Shown piece by piece: positions 15,880 through 24,634 of a DNA stretch of 64,000 bases (positions are counted from its first letter, which is position 1; each line of letters opens with the position of its first letter). The position numbers and the translations under genes were made by a program. Under the pieces are notes generated by a model, which was given only the letters and a program-made list of their open reading frames with translations, ran no database searches and was not told where the DNA came from. Source of the DNA: Adhaeribacter swui (lineage in GTDB: Bacteria > Bacteroidota > Bacteroidia > Cytophagales > Hymenobacteraceae); contig NZ_CP055155.1 in NCBI RefSeq assembly GCF_014217805.1, positions 52,704 through 116,703 of the forward strand. The letters are read 5' to 3'.

Positions 15880-18633
15880 TTAGCGAACAACTTCTATCCA
15901 ACCTTTGATCTGTTGACCGGAGTTAAGAAGTAGGAGTTGATAAAAATACGTGCCTTCCGTTACGTTCTCCGCAGACCAATTATTCTTATAACCGGAAGCT
16001 TTATATACTTCTTGACCCCAGCGATTGTAAATTCTTAATTGATTAGCCGGGTAGAGTTCCAAGTTACGAATTTCGAACAAGTCATTTACTCCATCGTTAT
16101 TAGGTGTAAAAACATTGGGTGGGAGTAAGGGATGCTTAAAAGTTAATTGGATAGAATTAGACCAGGATGCGAAAGAACTACCTTTCGCTATAGCTTTAAC
16201 CCAATACACATGTTCAAACCCATCGATAGTAGAAAGATCAGCAAAAGTCAGCAAACTACCCGGCAGCTGACCTACGAGTTTCATATCTGATTCTTGATCT
16301 AGCCGCCGCCAAATTTCATACCGTTCCACTCCGTTAGGCCAACCCTCATATGCGTTCCAGCTGAGCGTAATGTTTTTATCTTCTTCACCACTCTTATTTT
16401 GGAGCTGGATAGTATGATGCTGGTTGCTCGTAATAATTTGTTGACAGCCATTCCTCGTACTAATCTGGTATTCGTAGACAAACTCGTCTGAATTCAGGCC
16501 ACCATCCAGAATTGGAGTTACGAAAGAAACAGAATCGCTGATCAGGTGCCAATTACTTTTTCCATACTCCCGGCGGTACAAATCAAATGGTTCCTGCAGG
16601 CGATCATTGTCAGAACTGGACCAGCTTATTTGCACTTGTTTTTCATCTTGAGGGTTTAAGCTAATGTTCTCAATAGTTATAGTGGTATTATCCTGATATA
16701 CCTTTACCATCAGCGTGTCTGACACCCCGTAACAGACAGTGTCTACGGTGGTGCTCTGCTCCTGAATCCATAACTGGTGGTTACCTAATCCAGACCAATC
16801 AACAGTAACATGGTTACTTCCTTGCCCCGAAGTAATAACCCCCCCTTGAATTCCCCAGGTATACAAAGAGCCTGTCGTGTAGGTAACAGTATAAAGTTGA
16901 TTGAACGCTAGATTCTGGCATATTAATTCTGGACCTTGAGGCTTTTCGGGTATCAAGACTACATTGATGCGTACTGGTAGGATTATTGGCTCACTTTCAC
17001 AGCCGCTTTCATTTAAAATAATTAAGCTCACTTGCGCCTGAGTGTTAGATGGACCCCAATTTACTTGAATGGCTGCGGTACCTTGTCCGCTAATAAGCTG
17101 CCCTCCGGAAACCGCCCACCGATAAGTATATCCCTCTCGCTTAATAACGCTGTAATCTACTTTTTCTACTCCCGGGCATACGGACTGACTGCCTGTAATT
17201 TTTTCTTTTTCAGGTGTGGGCATCACCGAAATGGTTACTCCATCGGCCAATTCGCAAAGCCCATCATTTACATAAAGGGTATAAACAAAGTCTTTCTTTT
17301 GGGTAATGGCATTGGGATATAAGAAAACCGGAGTAGGTGAAGCCGGATCACTCAAATAAGTAGCAGGCTCCCAACGGTAGGTGTAGTTCCTGTTGGGAGT
17401 GCCTCCCAGCTTGACCGGCTGACTGGGACAGATTTCTTTATCTGGACCGGCGTCCGGCTTTCCTGGAAAGCTGTATAAAAAATTAGCAGCAAAAGTAGGA
17501 AGGAATGGATAAACATCAGTAGGTAGAATAAGCGCATTAGGAACCATATCACAGGCTGTACCATCTCGTTCAGGGTAATTGATAACTGCCAACGCGCGGG
17601 TATTTTCTGGTTGGGTAAAGTAAATTCTACCATCGGGAGCTAGCTGGGGGCTGGTTAACTGAACTGGGCCATCATAAATCAACTTCTTAGAAGCCAAAAT
17701 GGCCACTTGGTTACCGGAACTAATATCAAATTGCCATAGTTTTTTCCCGCTAAAATCAAGGAGGTACAATTTATTACCTGAAGCAGAAAACTCCATGCCG
17801 AATCCCCGGCTTTCCAAGACAAAGGATTTTGCTACTTCTCCGGTAGCGGCATTAAAATCTGCTAATCCGGTTCCTTCGTATCCGGGTATGCCATCATAAC
17901 CAAAAACAATTTTGTCACCTTTGGGAGAGAGTTTTAAATTACTAGAATTGCCAATGGGCACGGGTTCGGAGCGAATGGCCCGGGAACTTACTCCATCCGG
18001 GGTAATCTTAAAAGCTAGCAACTGATCTACTTTTTGGCTGGTAACATTCGTATTGGTTTCTCCTACCAACCAGTAAGTATTATTTACACATTGGCCAGAG
18101 ATGGTAAAAGAGCCATGTAAATCTTTATAGAGAACGGTAAGTTTTTCAATGATTGCTCCCTGTCCACCATTCGCGGTAAGATCGACGGTAACATACCTGA
18201 CCGAATACTCTGCAAATGAACTAGCTGTATTAGGACCCACATAAAAAATATAGAAGAGGGAAGGGGAGCCGGGTTTAGGAATGATATAAATCGGACTGGA
18301 AGTTAATGGTTGCCAGGTATCATTCTCTAGTAGTACGTTGTCCTTGTTGAAAACACCCCTGTAATTAGCATAAAGCAGTACTTGGCCAGCTGGATTAGAA
18401 TAGGTAGCGGCCGCTCCCTCCTCTAAGGGGCCTTTTTGAACAATCTTAGGTGTTGCTTGGTCAAATTGAAGGCCATAGCCTTTACCTAAATACCAAATAG
18501 AGGCTTCATTTTGGCTATGCCCGCTTAAGGCTAGAAGGAAGAACAAGCAGAAAATAAAACTTTTAATTATAAGTTGGATATGAATCGCACTTTGCTTGCA
18601 TAACTGCGGATAGTGCCATTTTAAGTGTAGCAT
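15880..18633 (-). CDS. Large secreted protein with T9SS type B (CHU_C) sorting domain
   Basis: A 917-aa surface or secreted protein. The signal peptide is internal to the annotated start (hydrophobic run FIFCLFFLLALSGHSQ at about residues 26-41), so translation may begin a little later. Residues ~45-390 look like a WD40/kelch-type propeller (repeated GNKLYLLDFSGKKLW, DGRIYFTQPE). Ig/PKD-like domains follow (CPGVEKVDYSVIKREGYTYRW and similar) and a fibronectin-like pair. The end carries the gliding-motility-type C-terminal domain with FTPNNDGVNDLF, LRIYNRWGQEVY and GTYFYQL. That domain directs export by the type IX system. No close functional partner is adjacent. Confidence 0.88.
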   Translation of the reverse strand: MLHLKWHYPQLCKQSAIHIQLIIKSFIFCLFFLLALSGHSQNEASIWYLGKGYGLQFDQATPKIVQKGPLEEGAAATYSNPAGQVLLYANYRGVFNKDNVLLENDTWQPLTSSPIYIIPKPGSPSLFYIFYVGPNTASSFAEYSVRYVTVDLTANGGQGAIIEKLTVLYKDLHGSFTISGQCVNNTYWLVGETNTNVTSQKVDQLLAFKITPDGVSSRAIRSEPVPIGNSSNLKLSPKGDKIVFGYDGIPGYEGTGLADFNAATGEVAKSFVLESRGFGMEFSASGNKLYLLDFSGKKLWQFDISSGNQVAILASKKLIYDGPVQLTSPQLAPDGRIYFTQPENTRALAVINYPERDGTACDMVPNALILPTDVYPFLPTFAANFLYSFPGKPDAGPDKEICPSQPVKLGGTPNRNYTYRWEPATYLSDPASPTPVFLYPNAITQKKDFVYTLYVNDGLCELADGVTISVMPTPEKEKITGSQSVCPGVEKVDYSVIKREGYTYRWAVSGGQLISGQGTAAIQVNWGPSNTQAQVSLIILNESGCESEPIILPVRINVVLIPEKPQGPELICQNLAFNQLYTVTYTTGSLYTWGIQGGVITSGQGSNHVTVDWSGLGNHQLWIQEQSTTVDTVCYGVSDTLMVKVYQDNTTITIENISLNPQDEKQVQISWSSSDNDRLQEPFDLYRREYGKSNWHLISDSVSFVTPILDGGLNSDEFVYEYQISTRNGCQQIITSNQHHTIQLQNKSGEEDKNITLSWNAYEGWPNGVERYEIWRRLDQESDMKLVGQLPGSLLTFADLSTIDGFEHVYWVKAIAKGSSFASWSNSIQLTFKHPLLPPNVFTPNNDGVNDLFEIRNLELYPANQLRIYNRWGQEVYKASGYKNNWSAENVTEGTYFYQLLLLNSGQQIKGWIEVVR

Positions 18634-18854
18634 AGCTAACTAAATAAGACCAAAGAGCTGCGGGATGAAACATACCAGCAGAAGCGTAAAAAGGAAGGAA
18701 TATAAGTAAAATAGTTTTAAACACACCAAATCTATTTCTCCTTTAAAAAAGAATAAAATCTAGTGCCTTTTGTTTAATTGTGCCTGATTTTACATAATCC
18801 TACTTATAGGACTTGGCTGAACGAGCAGGAGGGAAGCTTTTTACATAAAAGTGG

Positions 18855-19142
18855 TTATAAATTTAAATTATCACTATTAATTGATTTATGGGGCAGGATC
18901 ATGCGGATTCGCCCAATCAATCGTATAGCTTTCTGTGGTTTGATTGCTGGCCGAACGGTATACCCATGTTTGCTGAGGTGTTTGCGGATTAAAGGGGAAA
19001 GCGCCTCGACCATTATGCTCGTTTTCCCCGTACTAGCGGCTTGTTTAATATCGTTAAATAACGGTTCTAATTCTTTTAGTTCTGCTTCATTGGCTAATCG
19101 GATAGCTTCTTCGGCAATACTTTTAGCTTGCTCGGCTTTCAT
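18855..19142 (-). CDS. Hypothetical 95-aa protein
   Basis: I do not recognise the family. The protein begins with an Ala/Glu-rich helical half (MKAEQAKSIAEEAIRLANEA, then elements of ELEPLFNDI) and continues into a basic part with Ile/Arg. The composition suggests a small soluble helical protein. It is the last of three short minus-strand genes (19746-19471, 19455-19204, 19142-18855) with gaps of 15 and 61 bp that could form one transcript. The opposite strand has a longer frame here, but its translation is rich in Ser/Cys and lacks protein-like character. Confidence 0.6.
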   Translation of the reverse strand: MKAEQAKSIAEEAIRLANEAELKELEPLFNDIKQAASTGKTSIMVEALSPLIRKHLSKHGYTVRPAIKPQKAIRLIGRIRMILPHKSINSDNLNL

Positions 19143-19203
19143 AAGGGATAAGGTGGTTTTAGGTGGTAGTGGTGAGCTATAATACTTACTGGTGCTTCCA
19201 ATA

Positions 19204-19455
19204 TTAATGAGTCAAGCTAATATAATACTGAATGGCTTGCCGGGCGGCTTCTTCGGTAGCACACGTACCGGATTCCTGCATATCCGGTACATTGTTAAAG
19301 ACATAGATACGCCATTGCCAACTTTCCTTCCAGGGCCAGTAACTAGCAATTAAGGTTTCTTCCGCTTGTTCTGTCCTAATATCCACGGATCCAAATAGAT
19401 TCTGTTGCCAAGGCGCATTGGGATCAGCTTCCCAATGTTTGTTAATAGCATTCAT
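19204..19455 (-). CDS. Hypothetical 83-aa Trp-rich protein
   Basis: The protein is unrecognised. It is notable for six tryptophans, including SYWPWKESWQWRIYVF in the centre, and an Ala/Glu-rich C-terminal helix (CATEEAARQAIQYY). The alternation of aromatic residues suggests a small beta-alpha fold. It has no signal peptide. It lies 15 bp downstream of the preceding short gene and 61 bp upstream of the next, so co-expression is likely. Its place beside a recombinase-bearing segment hints at accessory DNA. Confidence 0.6.
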   Translation of the reverse strand: MNAINKHWEADPNAPWQQNLFGSVDIRTEQAEETLIASYWPWKESWQWRIYVFNNVPDMQESGTCATEEAARQAIQYYISLTH

Positions 19456-19470
19456 AATCCGGTATAATCT

Positions 19471-19746
19471 TTATAATTGCGCTTTCAGACGGTTTAATTG
19501 GCGTTCCTGTAAGAGTTCCTGTTCTCCTAAGTAGGTGCGCACTTCGGCCAACAACATCCGGGTTTTATAAGGGTTTTCGATGGGCACGTTAACTGGCTGA
19601 CCATCGGGCAAAGTAAAGGTCATCACTAAGTTATGTTCCGTTGGCACAAAATGGAACAATTGGCGGCGGGTAAAATCAAGGTCCGAGAGTTGTTGTTGAA
19701 CGTTCGCCATTTGCTCGGCGGGTAAAATTGGTTTGGAAGGAAGCAT
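19471..19746 (-). CDS. Hypothetical 91-aa protein
   Basis: The protein is unrecognised. The N-terminal third is helical (AEQMANVQQQLSDLDFTRRQ), a short beta segment with FTLPDGQPVNVPIENPYKTRM follows, and a charged C-terminal helix ends it (EQELLQERQLNRLKAQL). It is the first gene of the three-gene minus-strand cluster. No export signal or membrane span is seen. Small soluble proteins of this kind often accompany mobile DNA in Bacteroidota, but no function can be named. Confidence 0.6.
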   Translation of the reverse strand: MLPSKPILPAEQMANVQQQLSDLDFTRRQLFHFVPTEHNLVMTFTLPDGQPVNVPIENPYKTRMLLAEVRTYLGEQELLQERQLNRLKAQL

Positions 19747-20095
19747 AAGGAAGGGGTTCTATAAGGTGGAATTACCTATACGGCAGAAGTAGTAGATAAA
19801 CCGGAAATTCCCCAATTAATAAATTTGACTGCTTGAAAAGACCGCTCTGTTTATGCAAATATAACCACAGTTCTAAGGGCAAAGCAAGGCTTCTGTTGAG
19901 CTTAAATATTCTTAATGTAGTCTTATGGGAAAACTAGTTGAAAATACGCGGACTTTATACGGATGATGCGGGCACTGCGATAGCTGTCGCTTACTCTTTT
20001 TAGGGAGAGTTATGCTCCGGCCATTATATCTTCACTAAACACCGAACGAACCCGGGGGCGTTATTTACGTTGCAAGGAAAGAATAGTATCGTTTT
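19747..20095. other. Divergent intergenic region, no gene seen
   Basis: This gap lies between the divergent small-gene cluster and the desaturase gene. No convincing reading frame, hairpin or repeat was found. It should hold the promoters of both flanking units, but I could not pick a clear TTTG/TAnnTTTG pair with confidence. Confidence 0.5.
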
Positions 20096-21217
20096 ATGAA
20101 TCAAAAAGTTAAGTTTTTAAATAGTACCCATGCTCCTTTCTTTAGCACCGTTCGCCAACGCGTAGAAGATTATTTTCAGGAAAAAAGTATTTCCAAACAC
20201 GCCAACGGGGCCATGTGGCGCAAAGCCTTTTTTTACATGCTGGCTTCTTTGGGGCTCTACGGGCTGATCCTGTCCAATCAATTTAGCGCCGGCGCCATGT
20301 TCGGGCTGGCCGTGCTCTTGGGCGTGAGTCACGCCGGTCTGGGGTTTAATGTTGGCCACGATGCCCTGCATGGTTCCTTTTCCCGTAATAACAAGATCAA
20401 TAAAGCCCTTAGTTTTATTTTCCCTTTTATTGGAGCAAGTCCGTACGTTTGGAACCTGACCCACAATGTGGTACACCATACCTACACCAATATTCCCGGA
20501 CACGACGAAGACATTGAAATCGCGCCGGGTTTGATCCGCTTAGATACCGCCGAGAAAGTAAATAAGCTGCAACGGTTTCAGCACCTGTATGGTTTTGGTC
20601 TTTATAGCTTGGCTTCTTTGTCGTGGGTCTTCCGGAAGGATTACGTAAAATTCTTTCAAAAGAAAATCGGGCAACACCCCACTTTGAACCACCCCAAACA
20701 AGAGTATTTTAATTTGTTCTTCTATAAAGCCCTTTATTATGGCCTGTATATGGTCTTGCCCTTACTGGTGCTGGATATTACCTGGTGGCAGTTTATAATT
20801 GGCTTCTTAGCCTTGCACTTGGCGGAAGGATTTGTTATGGGTTTGGTCTTTCAGCTGGCCCACGTGGTAGAAGGGACCGACTTCCCGGTACCCAACGCGC
20901 AAGGAAACATAGAAGAAGCTTGGGCGGCCCACCAGCTGCGTACCACCGCCAACTTTGCCACGGGCAATAAAGTGGCGGGCTTCTTACTCGGGGGCTTGAA
21001 CCAGCAAATTGAGCACCACCTGTTTCCCAAGGTTTGTCACATACACTATCCCGCCATCGGGGCTATTATCAAGCAAACGGCGCGGGAGTTTAATCTGCCC
21101 TACCTGGAGAATGCGACGTTCTGGCGGGCGTTGCAATCCCATTACCGGATGCTCCAGAAGTTCGGTCCGGAAGCGTACCGGTTGCAAGCAGAAAAATACC
21201 GCGGTAGCTTATTGTAA
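20096..21217 (+). CDS. Membrane fatty acid desaturase (acyl-CoA/acyl-lipid type)
   Basis: A 373-aa di-iron desaturase that introduces a double bond into membrane acyl chains. The three histidine boxes are complete: HDALH at about residues 88-92, HNVVHH at 123-128 and QIEHH at 304-308. The Gln-starting third box resembles front-end (delta-5/6) desaturases, although this form is common among bacterial enzymes without a fused cytochrome b5. Four membrane spans lie around residues 45-85 and 205-250. The cold shock gene follows 80 bp downstream on the same strand, and together they suggest a low-temperature response. Confidence 0.92.
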   Translation: MNQKVKFLNSTHAPFFSTVRQRVEDYFQEKSISKHANGAMWRKAFFYMLASLGLYGLILSNQFSAGAMFGLAVLLGVSHAGLGFNVGHDALHGSFSRNNKINKALSFIFPFIGASPYVWNLTHNVVHHTYTNIPGHDEDIEIAPGLIRLDTAEKVNKLQRFQHLYGFGLYSLASLSWVFRKDYVKFFQKKIGQHPTLNHPKQEYFNLFFYKALYYGLYMVLPLLVLDITWWQFIIGFLALHLAEGFVMGLVFQLAHVVEGTDFPVPNAQGNIEEAWAAHQLRTTANFATGNKVAGFLLGGLNQQIEHHLFPKVCHIHYPAIGAIIKQTAREFNLPYLENATFWRALQSHYRMLQKFGPEAYRLQAEKYRGSLL

Positions 21218-21297
21218 AATTTTAAGTTGAAGTTGTAAAAAAATAATGAACTTAAAAGGAGTAAGTAATGTGGTAGAAGTATAACTAATTATAACAC

Positions 21298-21489
21298 ATG
21301 AATAACGGAGTAGTAAAATTCTTTAATGGCCAGAAAGGATTCGGGTTTATCAAAGAAACAAATTCAGATCAAGATTATTTTGTCCACGTTTCCGGCTTAA
21401 TGGATGATGTTCGGGAAAACGACGCGGTAACTTTTGATCTGCAGGAAGGAAAAAAAGGACTCAACGCGGTGAATGTAAAACGCGCCTAG
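21298..21489 (+). CDS. cspA: Cold shock domain protein (CspA family)
   Basis: A 63-aa single cold shock domain with the RNA-binding motifs KGFGFI (RNP1, about residues 14-19) and YFVHVS (RNP2, about 29-34). It would act as an RNA chaperone or antiterminator at low temperature. Length is typical. The 5' region of ~80 bp between the desaturase stop and this ATG is A-rich and contains AAAAGGAG at about 21255, which may be the remnant of a leader or a ribosome binding site far from the start. A strong terminator follows at 21515-21541. Confidence 0.93.
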   Translation: MNNGVVKFFNGQKGFGFIKETNSDQDYFVHVSGLMDDVRENDAVTFDLQEGKKGLNAVNVKRA

Positions 21490-21712
21490 TTTTAGCATAT
21501 AAGTCAATCCCATCAAGCCTTACCACCAGTAAGGCTTTTTTATTGGTCGCCGTATTTTCTAATAACGAATATTCTGCGTCATTTACATCCATGCTTCCCT
21601 GCTGCACTGGAAAAAAATAGCAGCGATGTTGTTCAAGCCACGCGGCGAAGTGGTTATGTTGCACGCTGAATTTCATGGTGAGAAATGACCAAAATTTAAA
21701 TTTGTTGCGCAT
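21461..21712 (-). CDS. Doubtful 83-aa minus-strand protein
   Basis: A frame running opposite to the end of the cold shock gene and its terminator. The upstream half (MKFSVQHNHFAAWLEQHRCY, a possible second start at residue 13) looks protein-like. The last ~30 residues are antisense to the terminator and cold shock coding sequence. It may be a small gene whose end reads through the terminator, or chance. No family is recognised. Confidence 0.25.
   Translation of the reverse strand: MRNKFKFWSFLTMKFSVQHNHFAAWLEQHRCYFFPVQQGSMDVNDAEYSLLENTATNKKALLVVRLDGIDLYAKTRRVLHSPR
21515..21541 (+). terminator. Intrinsic terminator after the cold shock gene
   Basis: An 8-bp perfect stem AAGCCTTA/TAAGGCTT (21515-21522 and 21530-21537) with a 7-nt loop runs into a T-run. 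It lies 25 bp downstream of the cold shock stop codon. Confidence 0.85.
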
Positions 21713-21881
21713 TGCAGAATTTAAGAGAGTGAATGCTACAACCTTTATTTTTACCTACGTATAACTAAATACCACGTTTCTTTTTTGTAGAGGCAATATA
21801 GCAGGAGAGGTATTGGGCCCTATGGCATAACAGCTATTGGAAAAATAAATAATAGTTTCGAACCAATAGCTCCTTTATATT

Positions 21882-22469
21882 TTGGCTCTAACCCCTACTC
21901 ATGTCCTTGTCATAGAAAGGCCACCTGTTTGTTCTCCGGTTCTTAAAATCAGAGAGCAAAACTTAGTTGCACTTTTGCAACAGGCGGATTGCAAGGCCTT
22001 TTCCTACTTATACGATGCTTACTCTCCGGTTCTTTACGGTGTTTTACTCCGCATTGTCAAACACCGCGTAGTTGCGGAGGATCTGTTGCAAGAAGCCTTT
22101 CTAAAAATTTTTCATTCCTTCTATCAGTACGACAGTAGTAAAGGCAAGCTCTTTACTTGGTTGGTTAGCATTGTGCGCCATTTAGCCATTGATAAAATAC
22201 GTTCCCGCAGCTATTTAGAAGGCAAGAAAACTAGGGCGTTGTTAATCAACGCTCGGGTCGAAAAATATTGCTGCCACACCTTTAGGCCAGATCATATTGG
22301 CATAAAAACATTGACGGACAAATTACCAGCCGAAAATAAAACGATTATTGACTTGATGTATTTCGAGGGGTACTCCCAAAGTGAAATAGCTAAAAAGCTA
22401 AGTCTGCCCTTAGGAACGGTTAAATCCCGGGCAAGAAAAGGCCTGCAACTTTTAAAGTCACTAGTTTAA
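21882..22469 (+). CDS. ECF-type sigma-70 family RNA polymerase sigma factor
   Basis: A 195-aa sigma factor with region 2 at about residues 40-105 (FSYLYDAYSPVLYGVLLRIV, DLLQEAFLKIFHSF, FTWLVSIVRHLAIDKIRS) and region 4 at about 135-190 (IDLMYFEGYSQSEIAKKLSL, then GTVKSRARKGL). There is no in-frame ATG before region 2, so translation must start at a non-ATG codon. The TTG at 21882 gives full length and a second TTG lies nearer the sigma domain. No anti-sigma gene is adjacent, and the next gene is a response regulator 136 bp downstream. Confidence 0.88.
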   Translation: MALTPTHVLVIERPPVCSPVLKIREQNLVALLQQADCKAFSYLYDAYSPVLYGVLLRIVKHRVVAEDLLQEAFLKIFHSFYQYDSSKGKLFTWLVSIVRHLAIDKIRSRSYLEGKKTRALLINARVEKYCCHTFRPDHIGIKTLTDKLPAENKTIIDLMYFEGYSQSEIAKKLSLPLGTVKSRARKGLQLLKSLV

Positions 22470-22605
22470 TTCCTAAATCATTAGCAGAAATTTAGAACAT
22501 GCTCCAGCTTTCAAGTTGTAAGAAAGTCTACTCTGAAAATCAAGTGTGTTTTGATAATTTGCTAGTTAAAATAAATAACCTTTTGACTAAAAACACCCCT
22601 CTAAT

Positions 22606-22989
22606 ATGATTTCAGTAGATAAAGTGTTGATCGTGGATGATGATTCTACTGCGCATTTTTTGATGACTCGCATTATTAAAAGTACGATTGCCAACCGGCA
22701 AATACTATACGCAAATAATGGACAGGAGGCTTTAACAATCCTCCACGAACATTGTTTTATTGAACGTTGCCCTACCTTGATCTTACTCGACATTAACATG
22801 CCGGTAATGGATGGATTTGAATTTCTGAATGCAATACAAGACACCCCATTAGCTAAACTACCCTTGCATATTGTGGTTTTAACTTCTTCTGTTAATCCCG
22901 TTGATGTAAGAAAAGCGTTGCGGTTTCCGATCGTAGGATACATGGAAAAACCGCTTACCGTCGAAAAATTAATCCTTGCCATAGAATAA
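22606..22989 (+). CDS. Single-domain response regulator (CheY-like)
   Basis: A 127-aa receiver domain with no output domain. The acidic triad DDD (residues 11-13), phosphoacceptor Asp62 in LLDINMPVMDG, LTSS (Ser/Thr position about 93-95) and Lys in MEKPL (about residue 115) are all present, so it should be phosphorylatable. It would act through protein-protein contact, often in phosphorelays. It converges with a second receiver gene, which ends 18 bp away on the other strand. No histidine kinase is nearby. Confidence 0.9.
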   Translation: MISVDKVLIVDDDSTAHFLMTRIIKSTIANRQILYANNGQEALTILHEHCFIERCPTLILLDINMPVMDGFEFLNAIQDTPLAKLPLHIVVLTSSVNPVDVRKALRFPIVGYMEKPLTVEKLILAIE

Positions 22990-23007
22990 CTTTTCAGTGT
23001 GACACAA

Positions 23008-23394
23008 TCAGGCTAGATATTTAGCGAGATTCTTGGGTGTCAGGGGTTTTTCAATAAAATCAAGGTCAAGAAAATTTTGAGCCTGCTCTAAATGCCGATA
23101 TTGCCGATTGGAGCTAACAAAAACAATTTGGATAGGTAACTGATTGAGTCGGTTGGAATCTCTATAGGCTTGCATGAATTCAAAACCGTTCATTGGCTCC
23201 ATAATTATTTCTACTAACATCAGTTCGGGGTAAGAACCTGATTGGGAGGCGGCTTGTAAATAGTCTAAGGCTTGTTGTGCTCCGCTAACAGTTTGTACCT
23301 CTACGTCAACGGTCAACAGTTTTAAGAGATTAGTCGCCAAAAAGAGGGAAATATCATCATCATCGACTACTAAAATTTTGTGGAGCAAGGCCAT
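23008..23394 (-). CDS. Receiver-domain protein with Glu at the phosphorylation site
   Basis: A 128-aa CheY-like domain with the acidic patch DDDD (residues 11-14), FVSS (about 92-95) and Lys in IEKPL (about residue 116). The expected phosphoacceptor Asp is replaced by Glu62 in MLVEIIMEPMNG (codon GAA). Glu at this site often mimics the phosphorylated state, so the protein may be locked active or uncoupled from kinases (inference). It converges with the intact receiver gene at 22606-22989, which has Asp at the equivalent residue 62. No DNA-binding domain is present. Confidence 0.88.
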   Translation of the reverse strand: MALLHKILVVDDDDISLFLATNLLKLLTVDVEVQTVSGAQQALDYLQAASQSGSYPELMLVEIIMEPMNGFEFMQAYRDSNRLNQLPIQIVFVSSNRQYRHLEQAQNFLDLDFIEKPLTPKNLAKYLA

Positions 23395-23888
23395 AGCTAT
23401 TATTAAGGTGAATAATTAATTTATAACGCCGGCTTATTAGAAGTCAATGAACGCATTATAATAGTTATTTCCAGAGAAAGTAATATTAGTAAGACTTACT
23501 AGTAGAAATAACGCATTTGTGCACCCTTGGCAATACTCGATTAAGAGGATGTAATTTGATTAGGGCTACTTGTCCTGTCTCTCAGTTGGATCATTTTTTA
23601 CTTGCGCAGGATCTTTGAAGAGGCTGATTATAAATTAAATAAATGTAAGGAAATTCATTGACATATAAGAACGTACTAACAGGATTACTTTTAAAAGACT
23701 GCTTGGTTAGTCAGCCATAAATAAAGTAAGGGCTCAGTGGATGGTTTGGACACTAAGATTAACAAATCGAAGCTAGGTTAGTACATTATTAACAACAGAC
23801 TGTTTAAAAATTTAACTGCAGCCAGGAATCGTTAGAGATTGTGGCAGCAAATCCGTTGGAAAAAGGTTCGTAAGTAAAAAAATGTTGA
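23395..23888. other. Intergenic region, no gene seen
   Basis: Nearly 500 bp of AT-rich sequence with no reading frame of protein-like composition, no clear hairpin and no match to the repeats noted elsewhere in the window. It should contain the promoter of the minus-strand receiver gene. Confidence 0.5.
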
Positions 23889-24092
23889 TTATTCTGGCAA
23901 GTGCCAATAGTCAACAACTAAGAAGTTGCGAGGATAATACCGGTGCAAGGCGAATTGATAAGCTTCGTAGAAACTGGTAAACCCGGTAATAATGTGTATT
24001 CCAATTATTACCTTATATTGCTTTACCCGTTCTTGTTGGGCTGGCAGGATGTGGGCAAAATTGCCTTCATCTTTAGTTAAAAGGCTCGTCAT
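23889..24092 (-). CDS. Hypothetical 67-aa protein
   Basis: The family is not recognised. The sequence has a plausible soluble composition, with a beta segment VIIGIHIITGFTSF in the centre, followed by YEAYQFALHRYYPRNF and a Trp/Pro-containing end. That pattern suggests a small alpha-beta protein. It stands alone on the minus strand, 120 bp from another short gene in the same direction. No export signal is seen. Confidence 0.45.
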   Translation of the reverse strand: MTSLLTKDEGNFAHILPAQQERVKQYKVIIGIHIITGFTSFYEAYQFALHRYYPRNFLVVDYWHLPE

Positions 24093-24212
24093 TAAAGATA
24101 ACTAATCAATTTACCCCTAATATACTAACCTAAATAGCGAAAAACGAATTAAAAATTTAGTAATTTCTAGCCTATATACTAAGTATATTAAACAACGTAC
24201 GCGAAATAAAAA

Positions 24213-24404
24213 CTAGAGTGGTCTATTTAAATCTAATAGGCGCTGATTTAACTTAGCCTTCCATTTCAGGTATTGTGCTTGACGACTTGTTAGCCGCTCC
24301 TGCAAAATAATTTCATTGATGAAGCTAAGATGTTCATAAACTTCATTTTGACTGAAGCCCTCTATTTTCTTTTCTGCAAAAATACTGTCTAATAAGCCCA
24401 CCAT
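24213..24404 (-). CDS. Hypothetical 63-aa helical protein
   Basis: The family is not recognised. The protein is rich in Leu, Glu, Gln and Lys and predicted to be all helical (FAEKKIEGFSQNEVYEHLSF, then ERLTSRQAQYLKWKAKLNQR). The pattern could suit a small adaptor or dimerisation module. It precedes the 67-aa gene on the same strand with a 120-bp gap. It has no signal peptide or membrane span. Confidence 0.45.
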   Translation of the reverse strand: MVGLLDSIFAEKKIEGFSQNEVYEHLSFINEIILQERLTSRQAQYLKWKAKLNQRLLDLNRPL

Positions 24405-24634
24405 ACATTCTTAAGGAAAAGAAAGTAAATAGTATTAGTTTACGAGTGGGTTAAAATTGAGATGTGGCTTAACTACGGATTAATAGAGAGTGAAGTACGG
24501 AAAAACGTAGATTGATATAATACTACATGAAGAATAAAATGGAAGTTTTTGGAATAGCGCTTATGCTTAGCATAGGTTGGATGGTTGTCCAAGTCAATGC
24601 ATTATTAAAATATTTACCTGGCTAACGTTTTTAG

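Noticed and set aside
15756..18860. An 18-bp direct repeat ACATAAAAGTGGTTATAA at 15756 and 18843 flanking the T9SS type B gene
   Set aside because: It is AT-rich and short, no other element ends are seen, and it cannot be told from chance without genome-wide counts.
18778..19182. A 134-codon plus-strand frame
   Set aside because: It is opposite to the 95-aa minus-strand gene, whose helical Ala/Glu composition is far more protein-like; the plus-strand translation is rich in Ser, Cys and Leu without pattern.
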